A stretch of DNA of 11,381 bases, from contig CAMOFU010000063.1 of assembly GCA_946613705.1 (NCBI GenBank), positions 1-11,381 of the forward strand, in the 5' to 3' direction. A program made the position numbers and the translations under genes. Numbering within the stretch: position 1 is the first letter of the stretch; each line of letters starts with the position of its first letter. Source of the stretch: an uncultured Clostridia bacterium (lineage in GTDB: Bacteria; Bacillota; Clostridia; Oscillospirales; Ruminococcaceae). This document shows positions 1-6,881 of this stretch, one piece after another. The notes under the pieces are model-generated. The model ran no database searches. It was given only the letters and a program-made list of their open reading frames with translations, and was not told where the DNA came from.

Positions 1-82
1 GTGCCTTGCATTCATAAACACCGTCGGAGGCTTCCACGGTGTAGAGGCCTCCGATGATTTTTGTAATGATACCCTTATCCAT
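1..82 (-). CDS. rsgA: Ribosome small-subunit GTPase RsgA/CpgA, N-terminal fragment (runs off the window)
   Basis: Only the first 27 codons are present; the gene continues past the left edge. The visible protein starts MDKGIITKIIGG and continues LYTVEASDGVYECKA. This resembles the first strands of the OB-fold that opens RsgA (YloQ/CpgA), a circularly permuted GTPase that checks late 30S assembly. The ATG lies 9 bp after the prkC stop; a GAGGA stretch inside the prkC 3' end, about 15 nt upstream, is the only Shine-Dalgarno candidate and is rather distant. The GTPase motifs are outside the window, so the call rests on the short N-terminus plus position: directly after prpC-prkC is where B. subtilis carries cpgA. 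In B. subtilis CpgA is a reported PrkC substrate, which makes co-transcription sensible. Confidence 0.8.
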   Translation of the reverse strand, partial: MDKGIITKIIGGLYTVEASDGVYECKA

Positions 83-91
83 ACAGTGCGA

Positions 92-2281
92 TCAATCCTC
101 GTTTTCCTGCTCGCCGCCCTGCTGCTCGTCGGTGACCTCCTCATTGGAAGGCTCCTCGGGCGCTGCGGTGGTAGGAAGAGTCGTCGCGGCTGTCGTGGCA
201 GCTGTAGTAGCTGCTGCCGTGGTCGAAGCCGATGTAGCAGCAGTGGTCGTAGTGGTAGTAGGCGTGATGCTCAGAAGCTCCTGTGTCTTAGCGGAGCCGT
301 CGATCTTGACCTCGCCGGTATCATAATTGATATTGTATGTTGCATAGTTATTTACGGTCTTATTGCTTGTATCGTTTCTGATGCTGATAGTGATAGTCTC
401 CTTCTTCTTGCCCGAGACAACAACATTTACATTAGAGCCCGCGACCGTGAGTGCTTCATCTACCTTCTGAGTTTCAACAACAGTACCGTCACGGTATACA
501 AGGATAGTATAAGAACCGCGGACACCCTCCGGCATCGGAACGGGTATTCTTATCTCGGTAGGATCGACCTCACCTGTTGAAACAAATATAGTGATCTCTG
601 TGCCCTTGTTCACAAAATCGCCCTCAGGTGTATTCTGGTCAACTACCTTGCCCTTGTTGCCCTCCTGCTTAACTTCAACAACGCTGACTGTGAGCTTGTT
701 CTCGGTTATAGCCTTGATAGCCTTCTCCTGTGTCATGCCGACAACATTGGGAACTCTTACCTGGCTTTCCACCTGACCCTGGCTTATGAATACGCTGATC
801 TGCGAGCCTGCCGCATGGAGCTTGCCTGCCTCGGGCTCGGTCTTGATGACCATGCCCTCGGGTATCTCACCGGTAGGATCATACATTTCCTTGGTCAGCG
901 GTATGAAGCCCGCGCTCTTGAGCTCGCTCACGGCAACGCTCTCAGACTTCTTCGTCATATCGGGGACCTCGATCATTCTCGGACCCTTGCTGACAGTTAT
1001 ATCCAGTGAGAAACCTGTACGCACGGTCTTATTTGTTACCGACTGCTCCACGATAACGCCCTCGGGATAATCGGTGCTCCACTCTTCCTTGACATTAAAG
1101 GTCAGCTTATCGCTGTATTCCTGACGTACTCTTGCAAAGCTCTGTCCGACAAAATTCTGCACCAGTACATTTGAATTATGGCTCTGCGGTCCTACGAAGC
1201 TGTTGATGACAGAATATGCGATAACACCCGCCGCTATCATAACGACCGCAACGGTAACGGCAAGCAGGATCGGGATAACATAGGAACGCTTCTTGCCGTC
1301 ATCCTCCTCCTCGTCATCATCATCGTCATCATCGTCGTAATACTCATCATCGTCATCATACTCTTCCTCTTCCTCGTCGATAACGGGCTTGAACATTTTC
1401 GACGGTGCGGGCTCATTGCTCAGCGTTGAGCTCTTGTAGCCGAATACGATGGAAGGATTTACCATAAAAGCGCTGATATCGCTTATCATCTCGGCAGCCG
1501 ACTGATATCTTCTCGAGGGCGAGCGCTCCATAGCATGAAGCACGATCTCCTCAAGCGATTCGGGGATCGACGGCATGATCTCTCTCGGAGAGATCGCATT
1601 TTCCTGCATATGCTTAACTGCGATCGAGATGGGAGTATCGCCGTCAAACGGCTTTCTGCCCGTGAGCATCTCATAGAGCATAACGCCCACGGAATAAATA
1701 TCCGACCTTTCGTCGGTCATTTCGCCCTTAGCCTGCTCGGGAGAGATATAGTGAACAGAGCCGATAGTCTTGTCCGACAGCGTCTTCCCGTCTATGCGCG
1801 AGAACCTTGCTATACCGAAGTCCATGACCTTGATATTCCCGTCGGGGAAAAGCATGATGTTCTGCGGCTTGATATCGCGGTGGATAATGCCCTTGTCATG
1901 AGCGTGCTGCAATGCCTTCAGTATCTGCACCACAAACTTCAAAGCATCCTTCCAGCGAAGAACGCCCTGCTGCTCGAGCAGCTCCTTCAGAGTTATACCG
2001 TCTATGTATTCCATAACGATAAACTGGATCTCATCGGTAAAGCCGACGTCATAGATCTTTACGATATTGGGATGCGAAAGCACGGCGATAGCCTTGCTCT
2101 CATTGCGGAAGCGCCTGAGAAACTCCTCATTTTCGGAGTACTCAGCCTTCAGGATCTTCACAGCCACAACACGGTTTTCCATCAGATCGGTAGCCTTATA
2201 CACGTCAGCCATTCCGCCGACACCGATAAGCTCGGTGATCTCATAGCGTCCGTCAAGCTTTCTGCCGATATTTGAATCCAT
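92..2281 (-). CDS. prkC: PASTA-domain eukaryotic-type Ser/Thr protein kinase PrkC (StkP/PknB family)
   Basis: A 729-residue membrane kinase that senses cell-wall fragments and phosphorylates cell-division, wall and translation proteins. The cytoplasmic kinase domain spans about residues 13-272: glycine loop GVGGMADVY (20-28), catalytic Lys42 in VAVKIL, HRDIKPQN (134-141), DFG (154-156), and activation loop with GSVHYISPEQ (174-183). A very acidic tract (302-328) leads to KKR (330-332) and one hydrophobic segment (about 335-357). Outside the cell are three PASTA repeats (about 371-433, 434-502, 505-571), a beta-rich domain (about 575-668) that I cannot name, and an Ala/Thr-rich tail (674-707) with an acidic end. 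The frame stays open 52 codons upstream, but MDSNIGRKL starts immediately before the kinase fold and AGGAG sits 8 nt before its ATG, so I chose that start. It follows prpC by 52 bp, the classic kinase/phosphatase pair. The first PASTA repeat is divergent. Confidence 0.95.
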   Translation of the reverse strand: MDSNIGRKLDGRYEITELIGVGGMADVYKATDLMENRVVAVKILKAEYSENEEFLRRFRNESKAIAVLSHPNIVKIYDVGFTDEIQFIVMEYIDGITLKELLEQQGVLRWKDALKFVVQILKALQHAHDKGIIHRDIKPQNIMLFPDGNIKVMDFGIARFSRIDGKTLSDKTIGSVHYISPEQAKGEMTDERSDIYSVGVMLYEMLTGRKPFDGDTPISIAVKHMQENAISPREIMPSIPESLEEIVLHAMERSPSRRYQSAAEMISDISAFMVNPSIVFGYKSSTLSNEPAPSKMFKPVIDEEEEEYDDDDEYYDDDDDDDDEEEDDGKKRSYVIPILLAVTVAVVMIAAGVIAYSVINSFVGPQSHNSNVLVQNFVGQSFARVRQEYSDKLTFNVKEEWSTDYPEGVIVEQSVTNKTVRTGFSLDITVSKGPRMIEVPDMTKKSESVAVSELKSAGFIPLTKEMYDPTGEIPEGMVIKTEPEAGKLHAAGSQISVFISQGQVESQVRVPNVVGMTQEKAIKAITENKLTVSVVEVKQEGNKGKVVDQNTPEGDFVNKGTEITIFVSTGEVDPTEIRIPVPMPEGVRGSYTILVYRDGTVVETQKVDEALTVAGSNVNVVVSGKKKETITISIRNDTSNKTVNNYATYNINYDTGEVKIDGSAKTQELLSITPTTTTTTAATSASTTAAATTAATTAATTLPTTAAPEEPSNEEVTDEQQGGEQENED
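161..262 (-). repeat. Ala/Thr-rich low-complexity tract at the C-terminus of PrkC
   Basis: The DNA encodes PrkC residues 674-707, almost entirely Thr and Ala with a few Pro, Ser and Leu, including a run of six Thr. It lies outside the cell, beyond the PASTA repeats and the beta-rich domain, and precedes an acidic Glu/Gln/Asp-rich terminus. Such segments usually act as extended linkers and are common sites of O-glycosylation in Gram-positive surface proteins; neither role can be shown here. The GCN/ACN codon repetition makes in-frame length changes between strains plausible. Confidence 0.8.
569..1171 (-). repeat. Three tandem PASTA repeats in PrkC
   Basis: Three successive units of about 63-69 residues form the extracellular sensor, which in this family binds muropeptides or beta-lactam-like ligands. 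Repeat 2 (from VPDMTKKS) and repeat 3 (from VPNVVGMT) carry the typical VP-x-hydrophobic opening and end in a V-x-V/F-S-x-G strand. Repeat 1 opens with VQNFVGQS, without the proline, as is often seen in the membrane-proximal repeat. Three is a usual number for clostridial homologues. Boundaries are estimated by eye. Confidence 0.85.
1298..1378 (-). repeat. Asp/Glu/Tyr acidic tract encoded by triplet repeats in prkC
   Basis: This stretch encodes PrkC residues 302-328, consisting of Asp and Glu with three Tyr, including runs of five Glu and eight Asp. It lies on the cytoplasmic side between the kinase domain and the basic KKR that anchors the membrane segment. On the plus strand it reads as a TCN/TCA/TCG triplet repeat. 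Replication slippage would change length by whole codons and keep the frame open. Confidence 0.85.
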
Positions 2282-2289
2282 AATTTCAA

Positions 2290-2294
2290 CTCCT
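2290..2294 (-). promoter_or_regulatory. Ribosome binding site fixing the prkC start
   Basis: AGGAG lies 8 nt before the ATG at 2281, inside the 52-bp prpC-prkC gap. It supports starting prkC at MDSNIGRKL and not in the open frame that extends upstream to 2437, which would overlap the prpC 3' end. Confidence 0.85.
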
Positions 2295-2333
2295 ATGCAA
2301 TAATAAAATCCTTTGTTCTTTGTTCCACATAGA

Positions 2334-3062
2334 TCAGTTAGCGACCAGAGCGACCGATATATTGTCCTTGCCGCCCTGTTCATTCGCGTAATTGATAAGG
2401 TCTGTAACGGCATGGTCGAGGTTCTTTCCGAACACAAAGCCGTAGATTATATCGTTAGAGCAGTAATTCGACAGACCGTCCGAGCAGAGCAGGAGTGTAA
2501 AATTGCACTCGGGCTCAAGCTCAAAATAATCAACATCAACATCGGTCTCAACGCCGACCGCTCTCGTGATAACATTTTTCATCTGGTGAGTTTTCATTTC
2601 TTCCTCACTGATCTGCCCCTGATCGTAAAGCATTCTGACATATGTATGATCGGTGGTTATCTGCCCGATAACTCCTTCGGTCATCAGATAACACCTGCTG
2701 TCACCGACATTTACCACATAGCAATGCCTTCCGACGACGAGTGCCGCAACGCAGGTCGTACCCATGCCGTTCTTGTCAATATCTTCCTTGCTCTTTTCAT
2801 ACACAAGGGTATTGGCAGCATGGACAGCAGTGAGCATAAGGTTCCTGATGCTGTTGGAGGACATCTCCGGTCTGAAATTCTGCGATATGCGGTTATAGAT
2901 CAGATTGATCGCTTCTTCACTGGCTACGCCGCCCGAAAGAGCTCCGCCCATACCGTCGCAGACTATTGAAAGCGAGATATTATCGCCTAAAAAGCCGCAT
3001 CTGACTCTATCCTGGTTTTCATCACGTTTTCTGCCAATATCGGTTTTGGAAGCTAAAAACAA
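2334..3062 (-). CDS. prpC: PP2C-family (PPM) Ser/Thr protein phosphatase PrpC/Stp
   Basis: A soluble metal-dependent phosphatase that removes phosphate from PrkC and its substrates. With the TTG start it has 242 residues, close to the usual 240-255. Motifs in order: RDENQD (13-18), VCDGMGG (34-40), GMGTT (99-103), VVNVGDSR (116-123), TTDHTYV (136-142), ITRAVG (165-170), LLCSDGL (191-197), GGKDN (230-234). The metal-binding aspartates are probably D18, D36, D195 and D233. There is no signal peptide or membrane segment. Start choice: two in-frame GTG codons at 3074 and 3071 are possible, but GGTGGTGA at 3075-3068 lies at ideal distance from the TTG at 3062. The resulting MFLASKTDIG N-terminus also places the first metal aspartate at residue 18, as I recall for B. 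subtilis PrpC. The gene lies 18 bp after rlmN and precedes prkC. Confidence 0.94.
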   Translation of the reverse strand: MFLASKTDIGRKRDENQDRVRCGFLGDNISLSIVCDGMGGALSGGVASEEAINLIYNRISQNFRPEMSSNSIRNLMLTAVHAANTLVYEKSKEDIDKNGMGTTCVAALVVGRHCYVVNVGDSRCYLMTEGVIGQITTDHTYVRMLYDQGQISEEEMKTHQMKNVITRAVGVETDVDVDYFELEPECNFTLLLCSDGLSNYCSNDIIYGFVFGKNLDHAVTDLINYANEQGGKDNISVALVAN

Positions 3063-3067
3063 GCAGC

Positions 3068-3078
3068 TCACCACCCTT
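3068..3078 (-). promoter_or_regulatory. Ribosome binding site pointing to a TTG start for prpC
   Basis: AAGGGTGGTGA, a good match to the anti-Shine-Dalgarno complement, ends 5 nt before TTG at 3062; its GGTGG core is 8 nt away. It overlaps the alternative GTG codons at 3074 and 3071, so those cannot be served by it. The rlmN stop at 3083-3081 lies just upstream, which favours translational coupling. Confidence 0.7.
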
Positions 3079-3080
3079 CA

Positions 3081-4124
3081 TCAGATCTCATATTCGCGCC
3101 TCAGCTGTCCGCAGGCGGCATCTATATCCGCGCCCAGCGTCCGCCGAACGGTCGCGTTAATGCCCAGCTCTTCAAGATAGCCTCTGAACCGCTGAGCGCT
3201 TTTCCTGTCCGATGTAAAATTTCTTTCCTTTATCTTATTCACGGGGATCACGTTAACATGGCACACAAAATTATCCAGCAGCGCAGCAAGACGCTTTGCG
3301 TCCTCTCTCGAATCGTTATGCCCGTCGATAAGCGCATATTCAAACGATATCCTTCTGCCTGTGACTCTGAAATACTCCTTGCAGGCCTTCATAAGCTCAC
3401 CAATATCATACCTGTCATTAACAGGCATTATCTCACTGCGCGACCTGTTGTCCGAAGCGTGCAGGGAGATCGAGAGCGTAAGCCCCAGTCCGAGCTTTGC
3501 AAGCTCATATATCTTAGGCACCAGCCCGCAGGTAGATAACGAAACGTGCCGCAGCGACAGGTTCATACCGTCCTTCGAGCTGAGCAGCTCTAAAAATCTT
3601 ATAACATTATCATAATTATCCAGCGGCTCACCAATACCCATCAGAACAGCGCCGCCGATCTTTCGTCCGCTGTCGCGTTCGGCAGTGTATATCTGAGCCA
3701 GCATCTCGCTCGGCAGAAGATCGCGTTTATAGCCTGCGATCGTCGATGCACAAAAGCGGCAGCCCATCTTGCAGCCCACCTGAGTAGACACGCAGATCGT
3801 ATTCCCGTGTTCATATTCCATGAGCACAGTTTCTATATGATTGCCGTCGGGAAGCCTATATAGATATTTTACAGTATTATCCCTCGCAGATTCAAGTCTT
3901 TTGACAATAAATAGTGATTTTATACAAAACTTTTGTTTCAGCCTATCCCGCAATTGTGCAGAAATATCCGACATTGAATCAAAATCCGTTACACGCTTAA
4001 CATGGAGCCAAGAATAGATCTGTTTTGCTCTGAACTTTTTTTCATTCATAGCAATTATCTCAGCAGCAAGCTCCTCGAAATTCAGCGAAAGGATATCTAT
4101 TCTGCCATCCTGTTCGGCATACAT
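3081..4124 (-). CDS. rlmN: Dual-specificity 23S rRNA (A2503-C2) / tRNA (A37-C2) methyltransferase RlmN
   Basis: A radical-SAM enzyme that methylates C2 of A2503 in the ribosomal peptidyl-transferase centre and, in some bacteria, of A37 in certain tRNAs. Its 347 residues are typical. The N-terminal domain (about 1-95) includes FRAKQIYSWLHVKRVTDF, the RlmN signature. The Fe-S motif CKMGCRFC gives C118, C122 and C125. C111 and C338 (in GADIDAACGQL) fit the two conserved cysteines used in the methyl-transfer mechanism (C118 and C355 in E. coli numbering). The SAM-binding glycine-rich stretch GGAVLMGIGEPLDN (157-170) is intact. RlmN and Cfr share this fold; the N-terminus and the genomic setting favour RlmN. 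The gene starts 9 bp after the rsmB stop with a weak GAAGTGA ribosome site lying across that stop, suggesting coupling. Confidence 0.96.
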   Translation of the reverse strand: MYAEQDGRIDILSLNFEELAAEIIAMNEKKFRAKQIYSWLHVKRVTDFDSMSDISAQLRDRLKQKFCIKSLFIVKRLESARDNTVKYLYRLPDGNHIETVLMEYEHGNTICVSTQVGCKMGCRFCASTIAGYKRDLLPSEMLAQIYTAERDSGRKIGGAVLMGIGEPLDNYDNVIRFLELLSSKDGMNLSLRHVSLSTCGLVPKIYELAKLGLGLTLSISLHASDNRSRSEIMPVNDRYDIGELMKACKEYFRVTGRRISFEYALIDGHNDSREDAKRLAALLDNFVCHVNVIPVNKIKERNFTSDRKSAQRFRGYLEELGINATVRRTLGADIDAACGQLRREYEI

Positions 4125-4133
4125 AAACTCAAT

Positions 4134-5438
4134 TCACTTCTTTCTGATAAAAACCGCAATAAAGAAACCGTCCGAACCGAACCTGTCGGGTGTGATAGTC
4201 ACCTTGTATCCGCCGCCGAGCTTATCGGGCAGCTGCCCCGCGGCAAAGCCGGGGTTTTCAGCCAGAAACCTCTCAGCCACCTCATCATTCTCTGCCCTTG
4301 AAAGCGTACAGGTGGAATAAACCAGCGTGCCGCCTGCCTTAACATATCCCGAGGATACAGACAGTATATCATACTGTATCTGCGGAAGCCTTTCAAACTC
4401 GCTCGGGGACTTATACTTGATCTCGGGCTTGCGTCTGATGACTCCGAGTCCCGAGCACGGCACATCACAAAGCACCCTGTCTGCCGTTGGCAATGAGCTG
4501 CAAAACACCTTGCCGTCGTTGACAGCAGCTTCAATACAGGTCAGCCCGAGCCGTTTTGCACCGCTTCTTATGAGCCTTACCCTGTTCTCGTGAAGATCGA
4601 ATGCCAGCACTCTGCCCTTGTTGCCCATAAGCTCGGCGGTAGTAAACGCTTTGCCTCCGGGAGCCGAGCAGATATCGAGCACGGTATCGCCCTGTCCTGC
4701 TCCGAGCGCCTCACAGCACAGCATACAGCTGATATCCTGAACGTGGAGCAGTCCTGCCTTATAAGCGCTGCTCTGCTCGATGCTGCCGCCGCTGACAACG
4801 AGTGCATCCTCGGCACTGTCGGCTGCCGATACCTTGAACCCGTCGCTGCGAAGCAGCTCGGCTATACCGTCAAGCGGCATTCTAAGCGTATTGGCTCTCA
4901 CGGTAGTCGGTGCCTGCCCGAGTGAGGCAGCAAGCATCGCAGCCGCAGTTTCCCTGCCGTACTCATCGCACCACTTTTCCACGAGCCATATGGGACATGA
5001 ATAGGTCAGCGCAAGCTTCTGCACATCGTTTTTGCCCTCGGGCAGCTTTCTGCCGTTTCTGATAAAGCCTCTGAGCACTCCGTTGACGAACCCGCCAAGC
5101 GCAGGATTGCGAAGCCTTTTCGCAAGCTTTACGCTTTCATCGACAGCAGCATTATCGGGAACGGAATCCATATACAGGAGCTGATAAAGCCCGATCCTGA
5201 GGATATTCCTGACCTCTGCCGAAAGCTTGTCCCTCGGGTCGTTCAGGCAGTCGGCGATCACGGCATCGAGAGTATACTTTCTTTCGAGCGTTCCATAGAA
5301 CAGTGCAGAGACAAATCTTTTATCCTGCTCAGAGAGCGCAGACCTTTGAAGAGCGCTGTCCAGCAGCAGATTTGAATATGAGGAGCTGCTTTCCAGCCTG
5401 CACAGCAGCTTTACCGCAAGACCTCTTGCGCCCGCCAT
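4134..5438 (-). CDS. rsmB: 16S rRNA (cytosine-967-C5)-methyltransferase RsmB (Sun/Fmu)
   Basis: A SAM-dependent methyltransferase making m5C967 in 16S rRNA (E. coli numbering). The 434 residues split into a NusB-like helical RNA-binding domain (about 1-130) and a Rossmann methyltransferase domain (about 175-434). The SAM loop DICSAPGGK is at 255-263. Motif IV reads CDVPCSGLG (324-332), giving C328, and motif VI reads VYSTCTLS (373-380), giving C377. In this family the motif VI cysteine attacks the base and the motif IV cysteine releases the product; both are present. DGFFIAVF near the end is the usual last strand. The N-terminal NusB-like domain distinguishes it from the related RsmF. Its ATG directly follows the fmt TAA with no spacer, and the ribosome site GAGGTG lies in the last codons of fmt, so the two are very probably translationally coupled. 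Confidence 0.95.
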   Translation of the reverse strand: MAGARGLAVKLLCRLESSSSYSNLLLDSALQRSALSEQDKRFVSALFYGTLERKYTLDAVIADCLNDPRDKLSAEVRNILRIGLYQLLYMDSVPDNAAVDESVKLAKRLRNPALGGFVNGVLRGFIRNGRKLPEGKNDVQKLALTYSCPIWLVEKWCDEYGRETAAAMLAASLGQAPTTVRANTLRMPLDGIAELLRSDGFKVSAADSAEDALVVSGGSIEQSSAYKAGLLHVQDISCMLCCEALGAGQGDTVLDICSAPGGKAFTTAELMGNKGRVLAFDLHENRVRLIRSGAKRLGLTCIEAAVNDGKVFCSSLPTADRVLCDVPCSGLGVIRRKPEIKYKSPSEFERLPQIQYDILSVSSGYVKAGGTLVYSTCTLSRAENDEVAERFLAENPGFAAGQLPDKLGGGYKVTITPDRFGSDGFFIAVFIRKK

Positions 5439-6377
5439 TTATCCGAACACCTCGTCGCCCTTGAGCGGCTTGCCGCGGAGATAATCCTTCGCCTTCATGC
5501 GCTTGCCGCCCTCAGCCTGGACCTCGGTAAATCTTATGATACCGTCCTCACAGGCTATATCGAACTCCTCGCAGCTCATCAGTGTACCCGACGGCTTGTT
5601 CGGTGCCTTATCGGAAACTATTTCCGAGCGGTAGACCTTTAACCTTTTGCCGTTACACAATGTATATGCACACGGCCAGTCGGATAGACCGAGTATATGC
5701 CGATGCACGTTGAACACCTTATCATTGAAATCGATAGGGCACATCTGCTTGGTGATCTTGGCAGCATAGGTCGGCTGCTCGCTGCATTCGGACTGCGGCT
5801 TCGGAGTGATGCTCCCGTTTTCAAGTCCGTCCAGCGTGTGAAGCAAAAGCTCTCCGCCGATATCGGCGAGCCTGTCAAACAGCTCTGCCGCAGTTTCGTT
5901 CTGACCTATCTCAACGGTCTGCTGCTCGAGTATATCGCCCGTATCAAGGCCCTCACCCATAAGCATGGTAGTTATTCCCGTTACCCTGTCGCCCTCGAGC
6001 ACCGCTCTCTGTATCGGAGCAGCACCGCGAAGCCTCGGCAGCAGCGAGCCGTGTATATTAACGCAACCGTACTCGGGGATCTCAAGCACCTCCCGCGGCA
6101 GTATCTGCCCGTAAGCAGCAACGACTATACAATCGGGCGCTGTCTCACGAATGATATCAAGATACTCGGCAGCCTGCTCATTTCTGAGGCTTGCAGGCTG
6201 TAACACCCTTGTACCCTTTGACTCTGCCAGCACCTTGACAGGCGGCGGAGCAAGCGTATACCCTCTGCCCTTCGGCTTGTCGGGCTGAGTAAACACAGCG
6301 CAGACCTCGTGCCTTTCATAGAGCCGCTCAAGTGCTTTAACGGCAAAATCGGGCGTGCCCATAAAAATGATCCTCAA
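5439..6377 (-). CDS. fmt: Methionyl-tRNA formyltransferase
   Basis: Transfers a formyl group from 10-formyl-tetrahydrofolate to Met-tRNAfMet for bacterial translation initiation. Its 312 residues match the family. It opens RIIFMGTPDFAV, and the catalytic set N107, H109 and D145 sits in NIHGSLLPRLRGAAPIQ (107-123) and GLDTGDIL (143-150). SLLPRLRGAAP is the folate-binding signature. The C-terminal tRNA-binding domain is about 205-305. The start is TTG: AGAGGTG lies 7 nt upstream, and a later ATG at residue 6 would remove the first beta strand. It follows def by 15 bp. Having the formylase beside the deformylase that removes the same formyl group is a widespread arrangement and supports both calls. 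Confidence 0.97.
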   Translation of the reverse strand: MRIIFMGTPDFAVKALERLYERHEVCAVFTQPDKPKGRGYTLAPPPVKVLAESKGTRVLQPASLRNEQAAEYLDIIRETAPDCIVVAAYGQILPREVLEIPEYGCVNIHGSLLPRLRGAAPIQRAVLEGDRVTGITTMLMGEGLDTGDILEQQTVEIGQNETAAELFDRLADIGGELLLHTLDGLENGSITPKPQSECSEQPTYAAKITKQMCPIDFNDKVFNVHRHILGLSDWPCAYTLCNGKRLKVYRSEIVSDKAPNKPSGTLMSCEEFDIACEDGIIRFTEVQAEGGKRMKAKDYLRGKPLKGDEVFG

Positions 6378-6384
6378 ATCAAAA

Positions 6385-6391
6385 CACCTCT
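6385..6391 (-). promoter_or_regulatory. Ribosome binding site supporting the TTG start of fmt
   Basis: AGAGGTG in the 15-bp def-fmt gap stands 7 nt before TTG at 6377. This spacing favours TTG over the ATG five codons later. Confidence 0.75.
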
Positions 6392-6392
6392 G

Positions 6393-6869
6393 TTATTCCT
6401 TCAGTTCCTCGGGGTCGATAAACTCTACCACCTTATCAAGGAACAACACACCGTCAAGATGATCGAGCTCGTGGCAGACAGCCTGGGCGAAAAGGTCCTC
6501 GGCCTCAGCCTCATACCATTCGCCGTTGCGATCCTGAGCGCGGAACCTCACCTTCTTGGGACGAATGGTATATCCCCACTCCCCGGGACAGGACAGGCAG
6601 CCCTCCTGTACCCTCTGAGTCTCCTCAGAGCTCCACAGTATCTCAGGATTTATAAGCTCATGGATACCGCTGCCGTCATAGACATCGATTATCACAAGCC
6701 TTCTCAGCACGCCGACCTGCGGAGCCGCAAGCCCCACGCCCTCTGCCTTGGCAAGCGTTTCCGCCATATCATCGAGCAGAGTATGCAGTCTGTCATCAAA
6801 CTTGACAACAGGCTTGCAGACCTTATGCAGTATTTCGTCCTTTTTGTTAAGAATATTTCTGATAGCCAT
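6393..6869 (-). CDS. def: Peptide deformylase
   Basis: A metalloenzyme that removes the N-formyl group from nascent proteins at the ribosome exit. At 158 residues it has the short form typical of many clostridia. All three signatures are intact: GVGLAAPQ (44-51), EGCLS (89-93) with metal ligand C91, and the HELDH helix (133-137) with ligands H133 and H137 and catalytic E134. The C-terminus is short and lacks a long extension. The ATG is preceded by GGAGAG 4 nt upstream, and the gene begins 12 bp after the priA stop. The product of fmt, the next gene, makes the group that this enzyme removes. Confidence 0.97.
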   Translation of the reverse strand: MAIRNILNKKDEILHKVCKPVVKFDDRLHTLLDDMAETLAKAEGVGLAAPQVGVLRRLVIIDVYDGSGIHELINPEILWSSEETQRVQEGCLSCPGEWGYTIRPKKVRFRAQDRNGEWYEAEAEDLFAQAVCHELDHLDGVLFLDKVVEFIDPEELKE

Positions 6870-6881
6870 AATCTCTCCGAT

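Noticed and set aside
1298..1378. Short-unit repeats that could suggest a CRISPR or tandem-repeat array
   Set aside because: They are coding triplets for an Asp/Glu tract, with no spacers and no repeat unit of 20-40 bp.
1535..2275. Plus-strand open frame of about 246 codons
   Set aside because: It is antisense to the PrkC kinase domain, whose catalytic motifs are all present.
2282..2333. Possible internal promoter in the prpC-prkC gap (TATTAT as a -10 box)
   Set aside because: The hexamer at -35 spacing matches the consensus poorly, and AT-rich gaps give such hits by chance. No hairpin terminator is present either, so read-through is the simpler reading.
3079..3081. ATG overlapping the rlmN stop (TGATG) as the prpC start
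   Set aside because: It is out of frame with the phosphatase.
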